Origin: Fictibacillus phosphorivorans
GTDB lineage: Bacteria > Bacillota > Bacilli > Bacillales > Fictibacillaceae
Direction of reading: 5' to 3'
DNA length: 64,000 nucleotides
NCBI RefSeq assembly: GCF_001629705.1
Contig: NZ_CP015378.1
Span: 2,108,001-2,172,000 of the forward strand
Below, piece after piece: positions 35,780 through 44,500 of this stretch. How positions within the stretch are numbered: the first letter of the stretch is position 1; each line of letters begins with the position of its first letter. Below the pieces are notes generated by a model. The model searched no databases. It had not been told where the DNA came from and worked only from the letters and a program-made list of their open reading frames with translations. The position numbers and the translations under genes are program-made.

Positions 35780-37144
35780 TTAACTCTGTTTCACAGGAAT
35801 CTCCAATGTTACTGTTGTTCCCTTTCCTTCTTCACTCTCTAGATAAAGCTTCCCTTGGTGAGCAGAAACGATTTGTTTTGCGATGGACAAGCCTAACCCT
35901 GCTCCACCTGTATCACGGCTCCTAGCTTGGTCTACACGAAAGAATCGATCATAGACTTTATCTAGATTTTCCTTTGTAATTCCGATTCCATAGTCTGTTA
36001 CGGAGAATCTGACAGAGTTTCCTTGTTTAGTTAACTCCACATTAATAGCTGCCGAACTATACTTAATGGCGTTATCTAAAAGGATGATTAGAACTTGCTT
36101 TATTTTTAATGAATCACACTCAACATGAATTTCGACTAAGTTGGAATGAACTTGAATGTCACGGTCGTACGCCTTATTCATATTCTTAGCGGCATTTTTA
36201 GCCATTTCAACTAAATCGGATTGTTCGAGTTGAAGATCTACTTGTGATTCATCCCTTGCTAGAATAAGCATTTGTTGTGTTAATTCTTTCATCCTAATGG
36301 ATTCTGAGTGGATTGCTTCTACAGCTTCTTCTAAAATTTCTGGCCGACTACTTCCCCACCGCTTAAGCATTTTTGCATAGCTTTCAATAACAGTAAGCGG
36401 TGTTCTCAGTTCATGAGAAGCATCAGATACGAACTGTTCTTGCTTTTTGTAGTTGTTTTCAAGCAAGTCCATCATATGGTTAAACGTTCTTGCCATCTTA
36501 TTCAGTTCATCACTCGATTTCTTATTAATCGTAATCCGCTTATACGTCCCACGTCTCTGGTTTTCTTCCATTGTTTTCGTTAAGTTACTGATGGGTACTA
36601 AGATCAACCGGCTCAAGAATCGCCCTCCCATGTAAGAAGGAATTAAAATGAGTAAGGTTGCTATGATTAAAACAATTCTTAAGATCTGCAATGTGTTTGG
36701 AATAGACGATTCTTTTTCGATCAACTGTAAAGACACAACCTCCCCATCCGTCCAAATAACCGGGTGCTGAGAAACCGTGTAAACCATTCCGTTTAGCGTC
36801 TTAACCTCACTGTATTGATTGGGTCTATAAGTTGGCTTGATTTCCTGAACCTTATCATCATCTGTTATTCTCGACGAAGTAGCAGCTACACGGTTATCAC
36901 CCGTGATAATACGAATCATTGAATCTCCAGGAAGGTAGGCACGCAAAAGTTGTGTCATGTTCATTTTAGTCTCAGTAGATGTTTTTACGGCTTCCGTTAA
37001 ACTTTCCATCCTTGTCTCTGTACCTTCAAGAGCATTATCATGCAGATTCTTTTGAAACAACAGGTATATGCCGCTATTCGTGACAAGTAAAATAATTAAA
37101 AGCCATACCGTTGAAAACAAAGTTATCCGATTCTTTATGTTCAT
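35780..37144 (-). CDS. Sensor histidine kinase (YkoH-like)
   Basis: A 454-residue HAMP-containing kinase. Membrane helices at about residues 10-30 and 150-172 bound an extracytoplasmic sensor domain; HAMP follows (SRLILVPISNLTKTMEEN), then the H-box FVSDASHELRTPLTVIESYA (His near 243), N-box ILLDNAIKYSSAA and G-boxes DYGIGIT and GGAGLGLSIAKQIV. The size equals Bacillus subtilis YkoH, and the order regulator, kinase, PepSY protein is the same as ykoG-ykoH-ykoI. It follows the regulator gene by 3 bases, with GGAGTAACCC before the ATG. Confidence 0.9.
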   Translation of the reverse strand: MNIKNRITLFSTVWLLIILLVTNSGIYLLFQKNLHDNALEGTETRMESLTEAVKTSTETKMNMTQLLRAYLPGDSMIRIITGDNRVAATSSRITDDDKVQEIKPTYRPNQYSEVKTLNGMVYTVSQHPVIWTDGEVVSLQLIEKESSIPNTLQILRIVLIIATLLILIPSYMGGRFLSRLILVPISNLTKTMEENQRRGTYKRITINKKSSDELNKMARTFNHMMDLLENNYKKQEQFVSDASHELRTPLTVIESYAKMLKRWGSSRPEILEEAVEAIHSESIRMKELTQQMLILARDESQVDLQLEQSDLVEMAKNAAKNMNKAYDRDIQVHSNLVEIHVECDSLKIKQVLIILLDNAIKYSSAAINVELTKQGNSVRFSVTDYGIGITKENLDKVYDRFFRVDQARSRDTGGAGLGLSIAKQIVSAHQGKLYLESEEGKGTTVTLEIPVKQS

Positions 37145-37147
37145 GGG

Positions 37148-37837
37148 TTACTCCTTCATCGTATAGCCTACTCCACGAATCGTATGAATATAGGGGTGCG
37201 AAAAAGTGGAATCTATCTTTTTACGCAGATAACGTATGTAGACATCTACAACATTGGTATCGCCATAATAATCGTAACCCCATACCTTTGATAATATTTG
37301 ATCACGGTTCAATACCTGGTTTTTATTTCGTATCAAGTAAACAAGAAGATCAAATTCCCTCGGTGTTAATTCAATTAGAGTAGAGTCACGCTTAACTTCC
37401 CTCGTTTTTAAATTAACTGTCAGATCACCTAGTTCATAAATTTCGCTATCTTGATCTTCTGTGAAGTGTTTATTCATGCGAAGAAATGCCCGAATTCTAG
37501 CCAACAATTCTTCAATTTCAAACGGTTTAGTCACATAATCGTTTGCGCCAAGATCAAGCCCGCTCACTTTATCTGGCAAGGCATCTCTGGCCGTTAATAA
37601 AATGATTGGAATATGACTACCAGTCGCTCGGATTCGTCTTAACACCTCTAGCCCGCTTACTTCAGGCAGCATCACATCAAGTAGAATAAGATCCCAGTTG
37701 CCTGATTTGAATTTTTCTAATCCTTCCATGCCAGTCGTAGCTGTTTCCGTTTCATATCCTTCATGTTCAAGTTCCAGTTGGATGATTCTTGCAATCTTTT
37801 TCTCATCTTCAACAATTAGAATTTTTTCAGCACTCAT
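37148..37837 (-). CDS. OmpR-family response regulator (YkoG-like)
   Basis: A 229-residue regulator: receiver domain with ILIVEDEKKIAR, phosphoacceptor in LILLDVMLPEVSG, DYVTKPFEIEELLA, then winged-helix output (LTPREFDLLVYLIRNKNQVL, DTNVVDVYIRYLRKKID). ATG 37837 follows AGGAGGAACAACG; a long upstream extension has no ribosome site. It heads the operon with the YkoH-like kinase and PepSY proteins. Likely targets include the PepSY genes themselves; this is inference. Confidence 0.93.
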   Translation of the reverse strand: MSAEKILIVEDEKKIARIIQLELEHEGYETETATTGMEGLEKFKSGNWDLILLDVMLPEVSGLEVLRRIRATGSHIPIILLTARDALPDKVSGLDLGANDYVTKPFEIEELLARIRAFLRMNKHFTEDQDSEIYELGDLTVNLKTREVKRDSTLIELTPREFDLLVYLIRNKNQVLNRDQILSKVWGYDYYGDTNVVDVYIRYLRKKIDSTFSHPYIHTIRGVGYTMKE

Positions 37838-37956
37838 CGTTGTTCCTCCTAAAAAGAAGCTTGTTAGCATTATTATATAGGAAGTATGTGGCAAGTCCAC
37901 GAATGATCCCCTTTTGTAAGGAAAGGAATGTAATGAAACGACGAGTGCCAATTAAA

Positions 37957-37992
37957 AAAGAGACCAGATGAATAAATTTATCGGATCTCTTT
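37957..37992 (-). terminator. Intrinsic terminator of the DUF2199 gene
   Basis: AAAGAGATCCGATAAATTT and the complementary CTGGTCTCTTTT half form a stem with a T-rich tail on the minus strand. Confidence 0.75.
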
Positions 37993-38011
37993 CATAAACT
38001 TCTCTATAGAC

Positions 38012-38533
38012 TTATTTTCCAAGTTCGCAAAAAAATTGAGCGATTTCTTTAACGCGATCCATCGTAATCCCTTGTGCTTGCTCAATAGATAATGGATGAT
38101 CTGTAGGCTCGAGCTCAATAAAAGGTCGCAAATTTTGTGAGCAGGTATGTACATTCGTTTTTAAATTTACGGTTTCAGGATACATGGGAAGATGTGTAGA
38201 TAACCACCCAAACATCGGATTTAATTGTTCACTATTTAGGTCATCCCATTGCTCTAAAGTCAGTTCGAAGTTTTCTTTACTAAGTGATACCCATACACCC
38301 CATACAAAAGGTTGATTCGATCCAATAATGGGAATTTCAATACAACCTCTTATGAAGAAATGTTCTCCGTCCATTACACAAAAATCATCAGTAAGTTCAA
38401 AATGCTTTTTTCTCTCTCTTCTTGTAGCCTCTTCATAATATACAGGTGCTACAATCCCATAATTTAAGGGGAGTTCATCATGATAATTTCCACAGCATGT
38501 GCATTGGTAGCCTCTAACTAAATCTGTCATCAT
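38012..38533 (-). CDS. DUF2199-type protein
   Basis: About 173 residues. It opens with a zinc-knuckle-like YQCTCCGNYHDELPLNYG, then CVMDGEHFFIRGCIEIPI and FVWGVWVSLSKENFEL, which is the DUF2199 signature. AGGAG precedes two adjacent ATG codons (38533, 38530). The function is unknown; the family is soluble and often next to other small DUF genes, as here (DUF695-RraB fusion upstream). Confidence 0.8.
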   Translation of the reverse strand: MMTDLVRGYQCTCCGNYHDELPLNYGIVAPVYYEEATRRERKKHFELTDDFCVMDGEHFFIRGCIEIPIIGSNQPFVWGVWVSLSKENFELTLEQWDDLNSEQLNPMFGWLSTHLPMYPETVNLKTNVHTCSQNLRPFIELEPTDHPLSIEQAQGITMDRVKEIAQFFCELGK

Positions 38534-38563
38534 ATTGCTCCTCAATTAAGATCACTTAAGATC

Positions 38564-39322
38564 TTACTTTTTAAGAACAACAGGAGATTCCCACCCGTCA
38601 TATTCGCCATTATATTTCTGTGCTGTTTCAATTATTAGATATGTAACAGCATCAATCATTTCGTAATCTACACCGTCTTCTCGAGAGATTGTGATGGAAA
38701 ATGTTCCTTCTTCATTCTTTTCCTGTTCGAAATCCTCCGTTTTAAATCCTTCTTTAATAATGTCTTGTTCAAATGATTTTAGATCTTTTAATGTTTGAAA
38801 CTCTATCCAATGCTGAATCTCACGGTGGTGCTCTAAGTCGTCATTTTCTTGTTCAAGCAATTCCACTAAATCACGGTTATTCATCTGTTGAAGATGATAT
38901 TCATTTGGATAAAGGAACTCGTAATAAAATGACCACGGCTCCTCTTCTTCTATACTTGAGATTTCCGTTTCGTATTTATTATTATCAAAAATTGCGAGGG
39001 CCTGTTTATCTATAATTTTGACCTGTTTTTCTTTTTTAGCATAATAGAAGAATTCTCGTGTTCCATTCGTAGTTAATCGTCCAACTTGAATGATGTCTTC
39101 ATCATATAATTTTTCCATTAGATCGTATTCAAGCTCACCAAGTAATTCATCTTCTATTTCCTCAGGGAAACCTAACTCAGTAGACGACTTAACAGTAAGT
39201 TTGACTGTAAACAACCAATTGTATTTTTTGATATTAATTTCTTCAGTTACATCCAAATTAACAACAAATGAAGCAAGATTCCCATCCAATTCATCAATAT
39301 AAAAATTCCAGTTATCAGACAT
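38564..39322 (-). CDS. DUF695-RraB domain fusion protein
   Basis: A 252-residue acidic protein. The N-terminal part (residues about 1-140) fits DUF695 (DNWNFYIDELDGNLASFVVNL; TNGTREFFYYAKK). The C-terminal part (about 155-250) resembles RraB, the regulator of RNase E activity (HREIQHWIEFQTLKDLKSFE, then DGVDYEMIDAVTYLIIETA). Bacilli use RNase Y and J rather than RNase E, so the RraB-like half probably serves another role. AGGAGGAGTCATCAC precedes the ATG. Confidence 0.7.
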   Translation of the reverse strand: MSDNWNFYIDELDGNLASFVVNLDVTEEINIKKYNWLFTVKLTVKSSTELGFPEEIEDELLGELEYDLMEKLYDEDIIQVGRLTTNGTREFFYYAKKEKQVKIIDKQALAIFDNNKYETEISSIEEEEPWSFYYEFLYPNEYHLQQMNNRDLVELLEQENDDLEHHREIQHWIEFQTLKDLKSFEQDIIKEGFKTEDFEQEKNEEGTFSITISREDGVDYEMIDAVTYLIIETAQKYNGEYDGWESPVVLKK

Positions 39323-39422
39323 GTGATGACTCCTCCTTTTCTTAAGTATACGAAGGGCAGATCTTTCTATCTATAGTTCTATTTTCCTTATGATTGTTTG
39401 ATAGTAGAACCAGTGTATTAAC

Positions 39423-40076
39423 TTACAAATAATCCAAACTATTAAAAATCAGTATGATTCCAACGATACACATGACCCATGAAAGAGCTGAACCAGAAGT
39501 CTTAATTAATCTTTCACGTAAATTTATTAAAGGTTTATCCATCCATCTACCAAATAAGAGATAAAGAACATATAACAAGACCGGTGGCAAGACCATGATT
39601 AAATTGTATCCAGCTAATATAGAAACCCATTCCATGCTTGTGAGATCACTAGTTGATAAAATACTGATCGCAGCAAAGTAAGGAAAAGCGGTTCCTACTT
39701 CAATAAGTGCAGTTGATAACCCAAGGATTATGATTGAAATCAATCGTTTAGACTTTGGAGAAGGCAGATCAGCACTTTTCTTTGCGGGAACATAGAAACT
39801 AGCAATAAATAAAATCGCTCCAATGATAAAAATGATCCAGCTTATAGTTTGATTTTGAAAAATGTTAGATACACTTTCAAGCAAAGCTGATATTCCTAAC
39901 ATGAGAGAAACACCCACTACAAAATAAAAACCAGCAACGGTTAATAAGTAGAAGAAAATACGGGATGTTCGATTCTCTTTCTCGTTTAAGAGGAGAACTG
40001 TAACCCCTATTGTCGCAGGACTCAGCATATCTAATACAGCCAATCCGCCAATTAAAAGAATCAGATCTACAGTCAC
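39423..40076 (-). CDS. GAP/Sap-family membrane protein
   Basis: A 217-residue protein with six membrane helices. Features of the GAP family (LysE-like superfamily): IGGLAVLDMLSPATIGVTVL at the start and STALIEVGTAFPYFAAISIL in the middle. The start is GTG 40076 (or TTG 40079) after GGGGGG. The substrate is unknown. It overlaps no gene but sits 29 bases before the MerR regulator gene in the same transcript direction, so MerR may control it. Confidence 0.75.
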   Translation of the reverse strand: MTVDLILLIGGLAVLDMLSPATIGVTVLLLNEKENRTSRIFFYLLTVAGFYFVVGVSLMLGISALLESVSNIFQNQTISWIIFIIGAILFIASFYVPAKKSADLPSPKSKRLISIIILGLSTALIEVGTAFPYFAAISILSTSDLTSMEWVSILAGYNLIMVLPPVLLYVLYLLFGRWMDKPLINLRERLIKTSGSALSWVMCIVGIILIFNSLDYL

Positions 40077-40104
40077 CAAATCCCCCCTTTATTCTATTCA
40101 GATC

Positions 40105-40848
40105 TTAAGCTTTTTTCTCTATAAAGATTTCATAAGCAGCGTTCATATACTTCAGTACATCTTGGTCTATGGGATATAACCCCAATTGTTCAGATTGCGA
40201 TTCAGACATACGCACGTCCCAAAGTTTATTTAGAAACTCTATTTCACCACCAAATGTTTCTGTTCTTTTTTCATCCATTCTTCTAATGATATTTTGAACA
40301 TTCGAACAACTTGGATCCTCATGAATAAACCGCTTCAACTGTCCAATAAGAGCAATCCATTCCAAAGTATCTGGATGGTCGCTAGTCATGTTTGGGATCT
40401 TTTTCCACAGCTTTAATTCTCTTTCTTCAAATAATGATTTTCTATATCTTTCTTGAAGTTCTTTATCGTTATTAGCTAATTGCATGACTTTTTGGATGGC
40501 GATTTCATTACTCTTATCTTCAATCGCCATTCCGTGAATTAATTCCCTTAGTGTACTCTCTATCTTACTTAGATTTTCTTGCTCTTGCTTTATATAAGAG
40601 AGTTGTTTCTTAAGGCTATCTGACCAATCCCAGTCACTAGAATTCAACATATTCTTAATCTCGTTCAAACGATAACCGATTTTCTTCATGAATTGAATTT
40701 GCTGTAGCTTCTTCAGGTCAGTATGGGTATATAAACGATGGCCACCTTCTGTTTTGGATGATGATTGCAATAAGCCGATGTGATCATAGTGACGAAGAGT
40801 TCTTACAGTAACACCAGTCATCTCACTTACCTTATGAATATGAAGCAA
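40105..40848 (-). CDS. MerR-family transcriptional regulator
   Basis: A 247-residue regulator with the N-terminal MerR winged helix (VSEMTGVTVRTLRHYDHIGL, EGGHRLYTHTDLKKLQQI), a coiled-coil dimerisation helix (YIKQEQENLSKIESTLREL) and a C-terminal domain of about 110 residues resembling the TipAS ligand-binding fold, which binds drugs or peptides. It starts at TTG 40848 after GGGGGAGATTCA. It is upstream of the GAP-family transporter gene on the same strand. Confidence 0.88.
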   Translation of the reverse strand: MLHIHKVSEMTGVTVRTLRHYDHIGLLQSSSKTEGGHRLYTHTDLKKLQQIQFMKKIGYRLNEIKNMLNSSDWDWSDSLKKQLSYIKQEQENLSKIESTLRELIHGMAIEDKSNEIAIQKVMQLANNDKELQERYRKSLFEERELKLWKKIPNMTSDHPDTLEWIALIGQLKRFIHEDPSCSNVQNIIRRMDEKRTETFGGEIEFLNKLWDVRMSESQSEQLGLYPIDQDVLKYMNAAYEIFIEKKA

Positions 40849-40889
40849 TGAATCTCCCCCCTTTAAGATACAACCACAACTGATATTGT

Positions 40890-41027
40890 TTATTTAATGG
40901 AAAAAGCATTCAGCAAGTATCCAGCTCCTAGACCGATAAGCACACCTATCAACGCTTGATCCATCATTAAACCAACACCTGCTCCGATGATAACACACCC
41001 ATAGATCACAACATCCTCACGTTTCAT
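40890..41027 (-). CDS. Small glycine-zipper membrane protein (45 residues)
   Basis: The open frame starts MKREDVVIYGCVIIGAGVGL and continues as a hydrophobic helix with regularly spaced glycines (GVLIGLGAGYLL). AGAGGATGATGAG lies before ATG 41027. It is about 40 bases upstream of merR on the same strand. Probable two-helix or re-entrant membrane peptide; no family recognised. Confidence 0.65.
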   Translation of the reverse strand: MKREDVVIYGCVIIGAGVGLMMDQALIGVLIGLGAGYLLNAFSIK

Positions 41028-41104
41028 CTCATCATCCTCTACATATAAGTCATTAATTAAAATTATATAAAATGACGTTACGTCAGTTTCAAGTGTTTAT
41101 TAAA

Positions 41105-41143
41105 AAAATAAAAAAGATCTACCCTGTATGGATAGATCTACAC
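41105..41143 (-). terminator. Intrinsic terminator of the DUF4188 gene
   Basis: TGTAGATCTATCC and the complementary GGTAGATCTTTT half form a stem followed by T-rich sequence on the minus strand. Confidence 0.8.
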
Positions 41144-41613
41144 TAGTAACTGTTCATTCTTTCTCTAGCACTTTGAGTGTTTTTCGTTACGGAGGCTAAC
41201 GAAAAGGCTTTTCCAAGTCCTATTCTTGGCATATTGGTATAAATGGCTTCTGCACTCCGCTTTTCAATTTTGTAACTTTCATGAAAGATACCAACACTTC
41301 CATCGTCACCTATATTCTTGTTGAATGCTTTCCATGCTTCTAAGTGAGTTCTACCTTGTGCATAAGCTTCCAGTTGATCAAAGCTTTTCCAATATTGAAT
41401 AAATGTTACTCTTCTCCAACTAAAATGAAATTCTGTATGTAAAAAACCAAGCTCAGGGTTTTGATAAAGTTCTCTTATCATAGGACCCATGGCTTTAAAT
41501 ACAGGTATCCACTTAGAAAATGAAAGGAGCTTATTCACTCGCATCCCAATTACAAAAACTACAAAGTCACCTTCCACCGCTGCCACATGTCTTCCCTTAT
41601 GAATAGTCTTCAA
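41143..41613 (-). CDS. DUF4188-type protein
   Basis: A 156-residue soluble protein: FVVFVIGMRVNKLLSFSKW, LHTEFHFSWRRVTFIQYWKS and FHESYKI, which fit DUF4188, a dimeric alpha/beta-barrel-like family related to monooxygenase-type folds. It starts at TTG 41613 after AGGAGAGGTAAAAT. The function is unknown. Confidence 0.75.
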   Translation of the reverse strand: MKTIHKGRHVAAVEGDFVVFVIGMRVNKLLSFSKWIPVFKAMGPMIRELYQNPELGFLHTEFHFSWRRVTFIQYWKSFDQLEAYAQGRTHLEAWKAFNKNIGDDGSVGIFHESYKIEKRSAEAIYTNMPRIGLGKAFSLASVTKNTQSARERMNSY

Positions 41614-41743
41614 ATTTTACCTCTCCTATTATGTGTTGAAAGTTTTTGTGGATCCTTCTCTAAATTAACATTAATTGGTATTCAGTGGTAAAATAAATGT
41701 ACTACTATTAAGAAAAGTATTCATTTACTGAGAGGATGGTTTA

Positions 41744-42622
41744 GTGAACAACATACAACGGTGTATAACAGGAGAAACGTTTGGTGCAAAATTTTTAAAA
41801 GGAGAATTTCAATCGATCTATAATCAAACTGCGAGTAATTTTAAAGAAATGATTACGATCGAACAATTCATGGAGTTAACTTCTTCCTTTAATACTGGCG
41901 TTCAGAATTATTCGTTGGAATCGGAAACACGGCTTACAGATCATTTAAGACACTATTTATGGCTAGATAACGAAGGAATAAAAGCAATCAGTGTCACTTT
42001 CGATCCAGAAGATGTTATACATAGCCTCTTACTTGCGCCTTATGAAACATATCCTGAAACAGACAATCAGCTTTCTAAGAATACTTACATGATGCCAATA
42101 CAAGATGAATGGTTTGTATTTTGGGGAGGTGCCAATCAATTCATTAATTATCACTATGAGATCGAAGAGCAGCGATACGCTTATGATCTTGTAATTGTAA
42201 AGGATGGACATTCCTATAGAGACACTCCAACATCAAATGAGGATTTTTACGCGTTTAATAAAGAAGTAGTAGCTCCATGTGACGGAAGAGTCGTAAAAGT
42301 TGTAAACTCTATCGTGGATAACGAACTGGGGTCAACGAATGTTTCTAATCCAGAAGGTAACTATATAATCATTCAACATGCAAACAACGAGTATAGCCTC
42401 ATCGCTCACTTCAAGCAAAATTCAATTATTGTAGAGGAAGGCCATACAATCAAACAAAATCAGTTAATAGGATTATGCGGAAATTCAGGAAATTCATCTG
42501 AGCCTCACATTCATTTTCAAGTCATGTATTCGGACAACCACTACAACGGAAAATCTATCCGAATTCGTTTTCTAGGTGATTATGAACCGATTCAAGGAGA
42601 TTTCATCAAACCTTCAAATTAA
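41744..42622 (+). CDS. M23-family (LytM-like) metallopeptidase domain protein
   Basis: A 292-residue protein. The N-terminal half (about 1-110) is a DUF3887-like domain (FQSIYNQTASNFKEMITIEQF). The C-terminal half has the M23 fold: YAYDLVIVKD for the first zinc site region, VVAPCDGRVVKVVNS, GNYIIIQHANNEYSLIAHF and SEPHIHFQVMY (HxH metal motif). No signal peptide is visible, which is unusual for cell-wall hydrolases; a beta-lactamase-regulator-like or membrane-external route is not evident. The start is GTG 41744 after GAGAGGATGG. Confidence 0.82.
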   Translation: MNNIQRCITGETFGAKFLKGEFQSIYNQTASNFKEMITIEQFMELTSSFNTGVQNYSLESETRLTDHLRHYLWLDNEGIKAISVTFDPEDVIHSLLLAPYETYPETDNQLSKNTYMMPIQDEWFVFWGGANQFINYHYEIEEQRYAYDLVIVKDGHSYRDTPTSNEDFYAFNKEVVAPCDGRVVKVVNSIVDNELGSTNVSNPEGNYIIIQHANNEYSLIAHFKQNSIIVEEGHTIKQNQLIGLCGNSGNSSEPHIHFQVMYSDNHYNGKSIRIRFLGDYEPIQGDFIKPSN

Positions 42623-42651
42623 CATATCCTTATAAATAACTTCTTGTTTCA

Positions 42652-42679
42652 GATGGATGAATATTCTCATCCATTTTTT
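42652..42679 (+). terminator. Intrinsic terminator of the M23 gene
   Basis: GATGGATGA and TCATCCATTTTTT form a stem-loop with a T run downstream of the stop codon. Confidence 0.85.
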
Positions 42680-42710
42680 AATTCTTCTATGTAAGAGTAA
42701 GAGAAAAGGA

Positions 42711-43049
42711 TTAGCTCAGCTTACTTCTAATCAATTTCTCTAAGCTCGCCACTTTGCCTTGCAGATCATCTATCTCTTTTTGCATTTTATCTTTTTCTTG
42801 ATCTGATTTAAAATCATCTACTTGTGACTCAAAATCACTTGCCACATCTGAATTAAGCTGTATAATTGCTCCAATTGTAGATACTGCATCTCCTACAGTA
42901 GTAATAACTCCTCCGATAATACCTAATATATTTCCTGCATTATTCGGTGGGTTATATTGAAACATATTTGAGCTATTGTTATTGCCATTCTCATTGTCAT
43001 CTGGAGGTGTATCTGCAGGATATATAAACGGATAACGATTCTTACTCAT
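42711..43049 (-). CDS. Hypothetical protein, hydrophobic core with coiled-coil tail
   Basis: About 112 residues. A polar, Asn-rich N-terminus (PADTPPDDNENGNNNSSNMF), a hydrophobic Gly/Thr/Val stretch (GNILGIIGGVITTVGDAV) and a C-terminal coiled coil (QKEIDDLQGKVASLEKLI). GGAGTGAG precedes ATG 43049. No family was recognised. The composition suggests a spore- or membrane-associated structural protein, but nothing firm can be said. Confidence 0.6.
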   Translation of the reverse strand: MSKNRYPFIYPADTPPDDNENGNNNSSNMFQYNPPNNAGNILGIIGGVITTVGDAVSTIGAIIQLNSDVASDFESQVDDFKSDQEKDKMQKEIDDLQGKVASLEKLIRSKLS

Positions 43050-43196
43050 AAGACTCACTCCAAGGGTAGAAATAGTTTTGACCTCTTATTTTTATGCGTT
43101 TTGCTTATAAAATGTACATTGTACAAATATAAGTATGATTTCTTTTTCCTCACTCATACTAAGAACATTGAAGAAGTCTTTGAAAGGGCGATTCTT

Positions 43197-44057
43197 ATGT
43201 TCGGAAAAAGTAAAAGCAAATCCCAAAACCATAACATCAAAGAGCATGTAAGTAAATCTCCCTGTGAAAACCTTGGTTATATCGAGAAAAGCTTCAATTA
43301 CAGCAGTGATTTAAAATCACGTTCTATCTCCATACATAAAAAAACTGGAATCCTCGTTTACTTGGAAACGGTTTGTGACATGGAAAAAATACAGAACAGC
43401 GTCTTAATTCCACTCTAAAAAAACAGTGGTGAGAAAATTCCCATCGATCAATTGATTACATCTGTACGATTAGAAAAATCCGAAGACCTTGATTATGGCT
43501 TCGATCAAATGGTACGTGGTCACTGTTTATTAATTTTAGAAGAACAAAATTGCATCTATATCTTCAATGCAAGTAAGATAAATGCCCGCTCTCCTGAAGA
43601 ACCTTCTAATGAAAAAGTAGTAAGAGGTTCACACGCTGGATTTGTGGAGAATCTTGAGAAGTCTCGTCTTGAAAACTATATTAACCTAAGCATACTTGAT
43701 ATAAAACGTGACTTTCATGTTATCGAAAAAAACGGTTCCATTCATGCAAAAATTAAATTGTCCATAAATTTAGGTGTAAACGAATACCCTAAAGACCACT
43801 TAGATAATAAGAAAAAACTGAAAGTACTTGATCAGCATATTGAAAATCAGTTTACAACAATTGCAGATCGCACCATTAGTAAGCTGCATGCTGCTAACTG
43901 TGATGGCTTAGGTCTTGGATTACGGGTTAAATCAAAGTATCCTGAAATTTGGAAGAAAATGAACTGGAACAACGATTACCCTACTATACCAATTGATGTT
44001 GATATTGAATCAACAATCGTAGACAATGGGATTATCAACTATGATAAAAGTCAGTAA
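43197..44057 (+). pseudogene. Decayed GerA/GerC fusion, germinant receptor remnant
   Basis: Two open frames in the same reading phase, separated by a TAA at 43416, read together as the N-terminus of a GerA-type subunit A (NLGYIEKSFNYSSDLKSRSI; VYLETVCDMEKIQ; after the stop, ITSVRLEKSEDLDYGFDQM; VVRGSHAGFVENLEK) joined near position 43660 to the C-terminal domain of a subunit C (IENQFTTIADRTISKLHAA; WKKMNWNNDYPTIPIDVDIE). The missing middle would be the rest of gerA, all of gerB and the first part of gerC. So a complete receptor operon seems to have lost about 3 kb by an in-frame deletion, then gained a stop. The intact operon is at 2.3-6.0 kb. Confidence 0.85.
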
Positions 44058-44071
44058 AAAAGCTGTATGGC

Positions 44072-44257
44072 TTATCTTCCTGACTTGTTTTTTAAGTTTT
44101 TCTCTTGAATGGTTGTTAAAACTTGGTCAAGCTCTTGACTCTTCTTTACAACATCCGGATTTGTAAGGCTTCCTTTATCAGTGGCTAACTGACTTAATTC
44201 TTGTTTCAATTGTAATTCCTTATCTTCAAGTGACCTATCTTTATCCAACTCAAACAC
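44072..44257 (-). CDS. Spo0E-family aspartyl-phosphate phosphatase
   Basis: A 61-residue protein predicted to be two antiparallel helices with the signature SQELDQVL (S-x-E-L-D), the Spo0E/YisI/YnzD motif that contacts Spo0A-phosphate. Members dephosphorylate Spo0A and delay sporulation. It starts at GTG 44257 with a weak upstream purine run. It lies tail to tail with the ger pseudogene. Confidence 0.8.
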   Translation of the reverse strand: MFELDKDRSLEDKELQLKQELSQLATDKGSLTNPDVVKKSQELDQVLTTIQEKNLKNKSGR

Positions 44258-44500
44258 CCATTCTTTCTTTCAGTGATTTTTCTTACCTATCCTAATGGTT
44301 CACAAGAATATGATCAAATATTCTTATCTCGATTTACGTAAAAGAGATAGAAAAGTTTCTGAATTCAAAACGATATTACTGTAACCACAAAACTAAATAT
44401 TATTGAACAATTCAGATATTTTATGGTAATATTTATTTATAAAAATAAACAAATTAGTATAAGTATACATACTTTGGAATTCATTTGATGGGGTGACATT

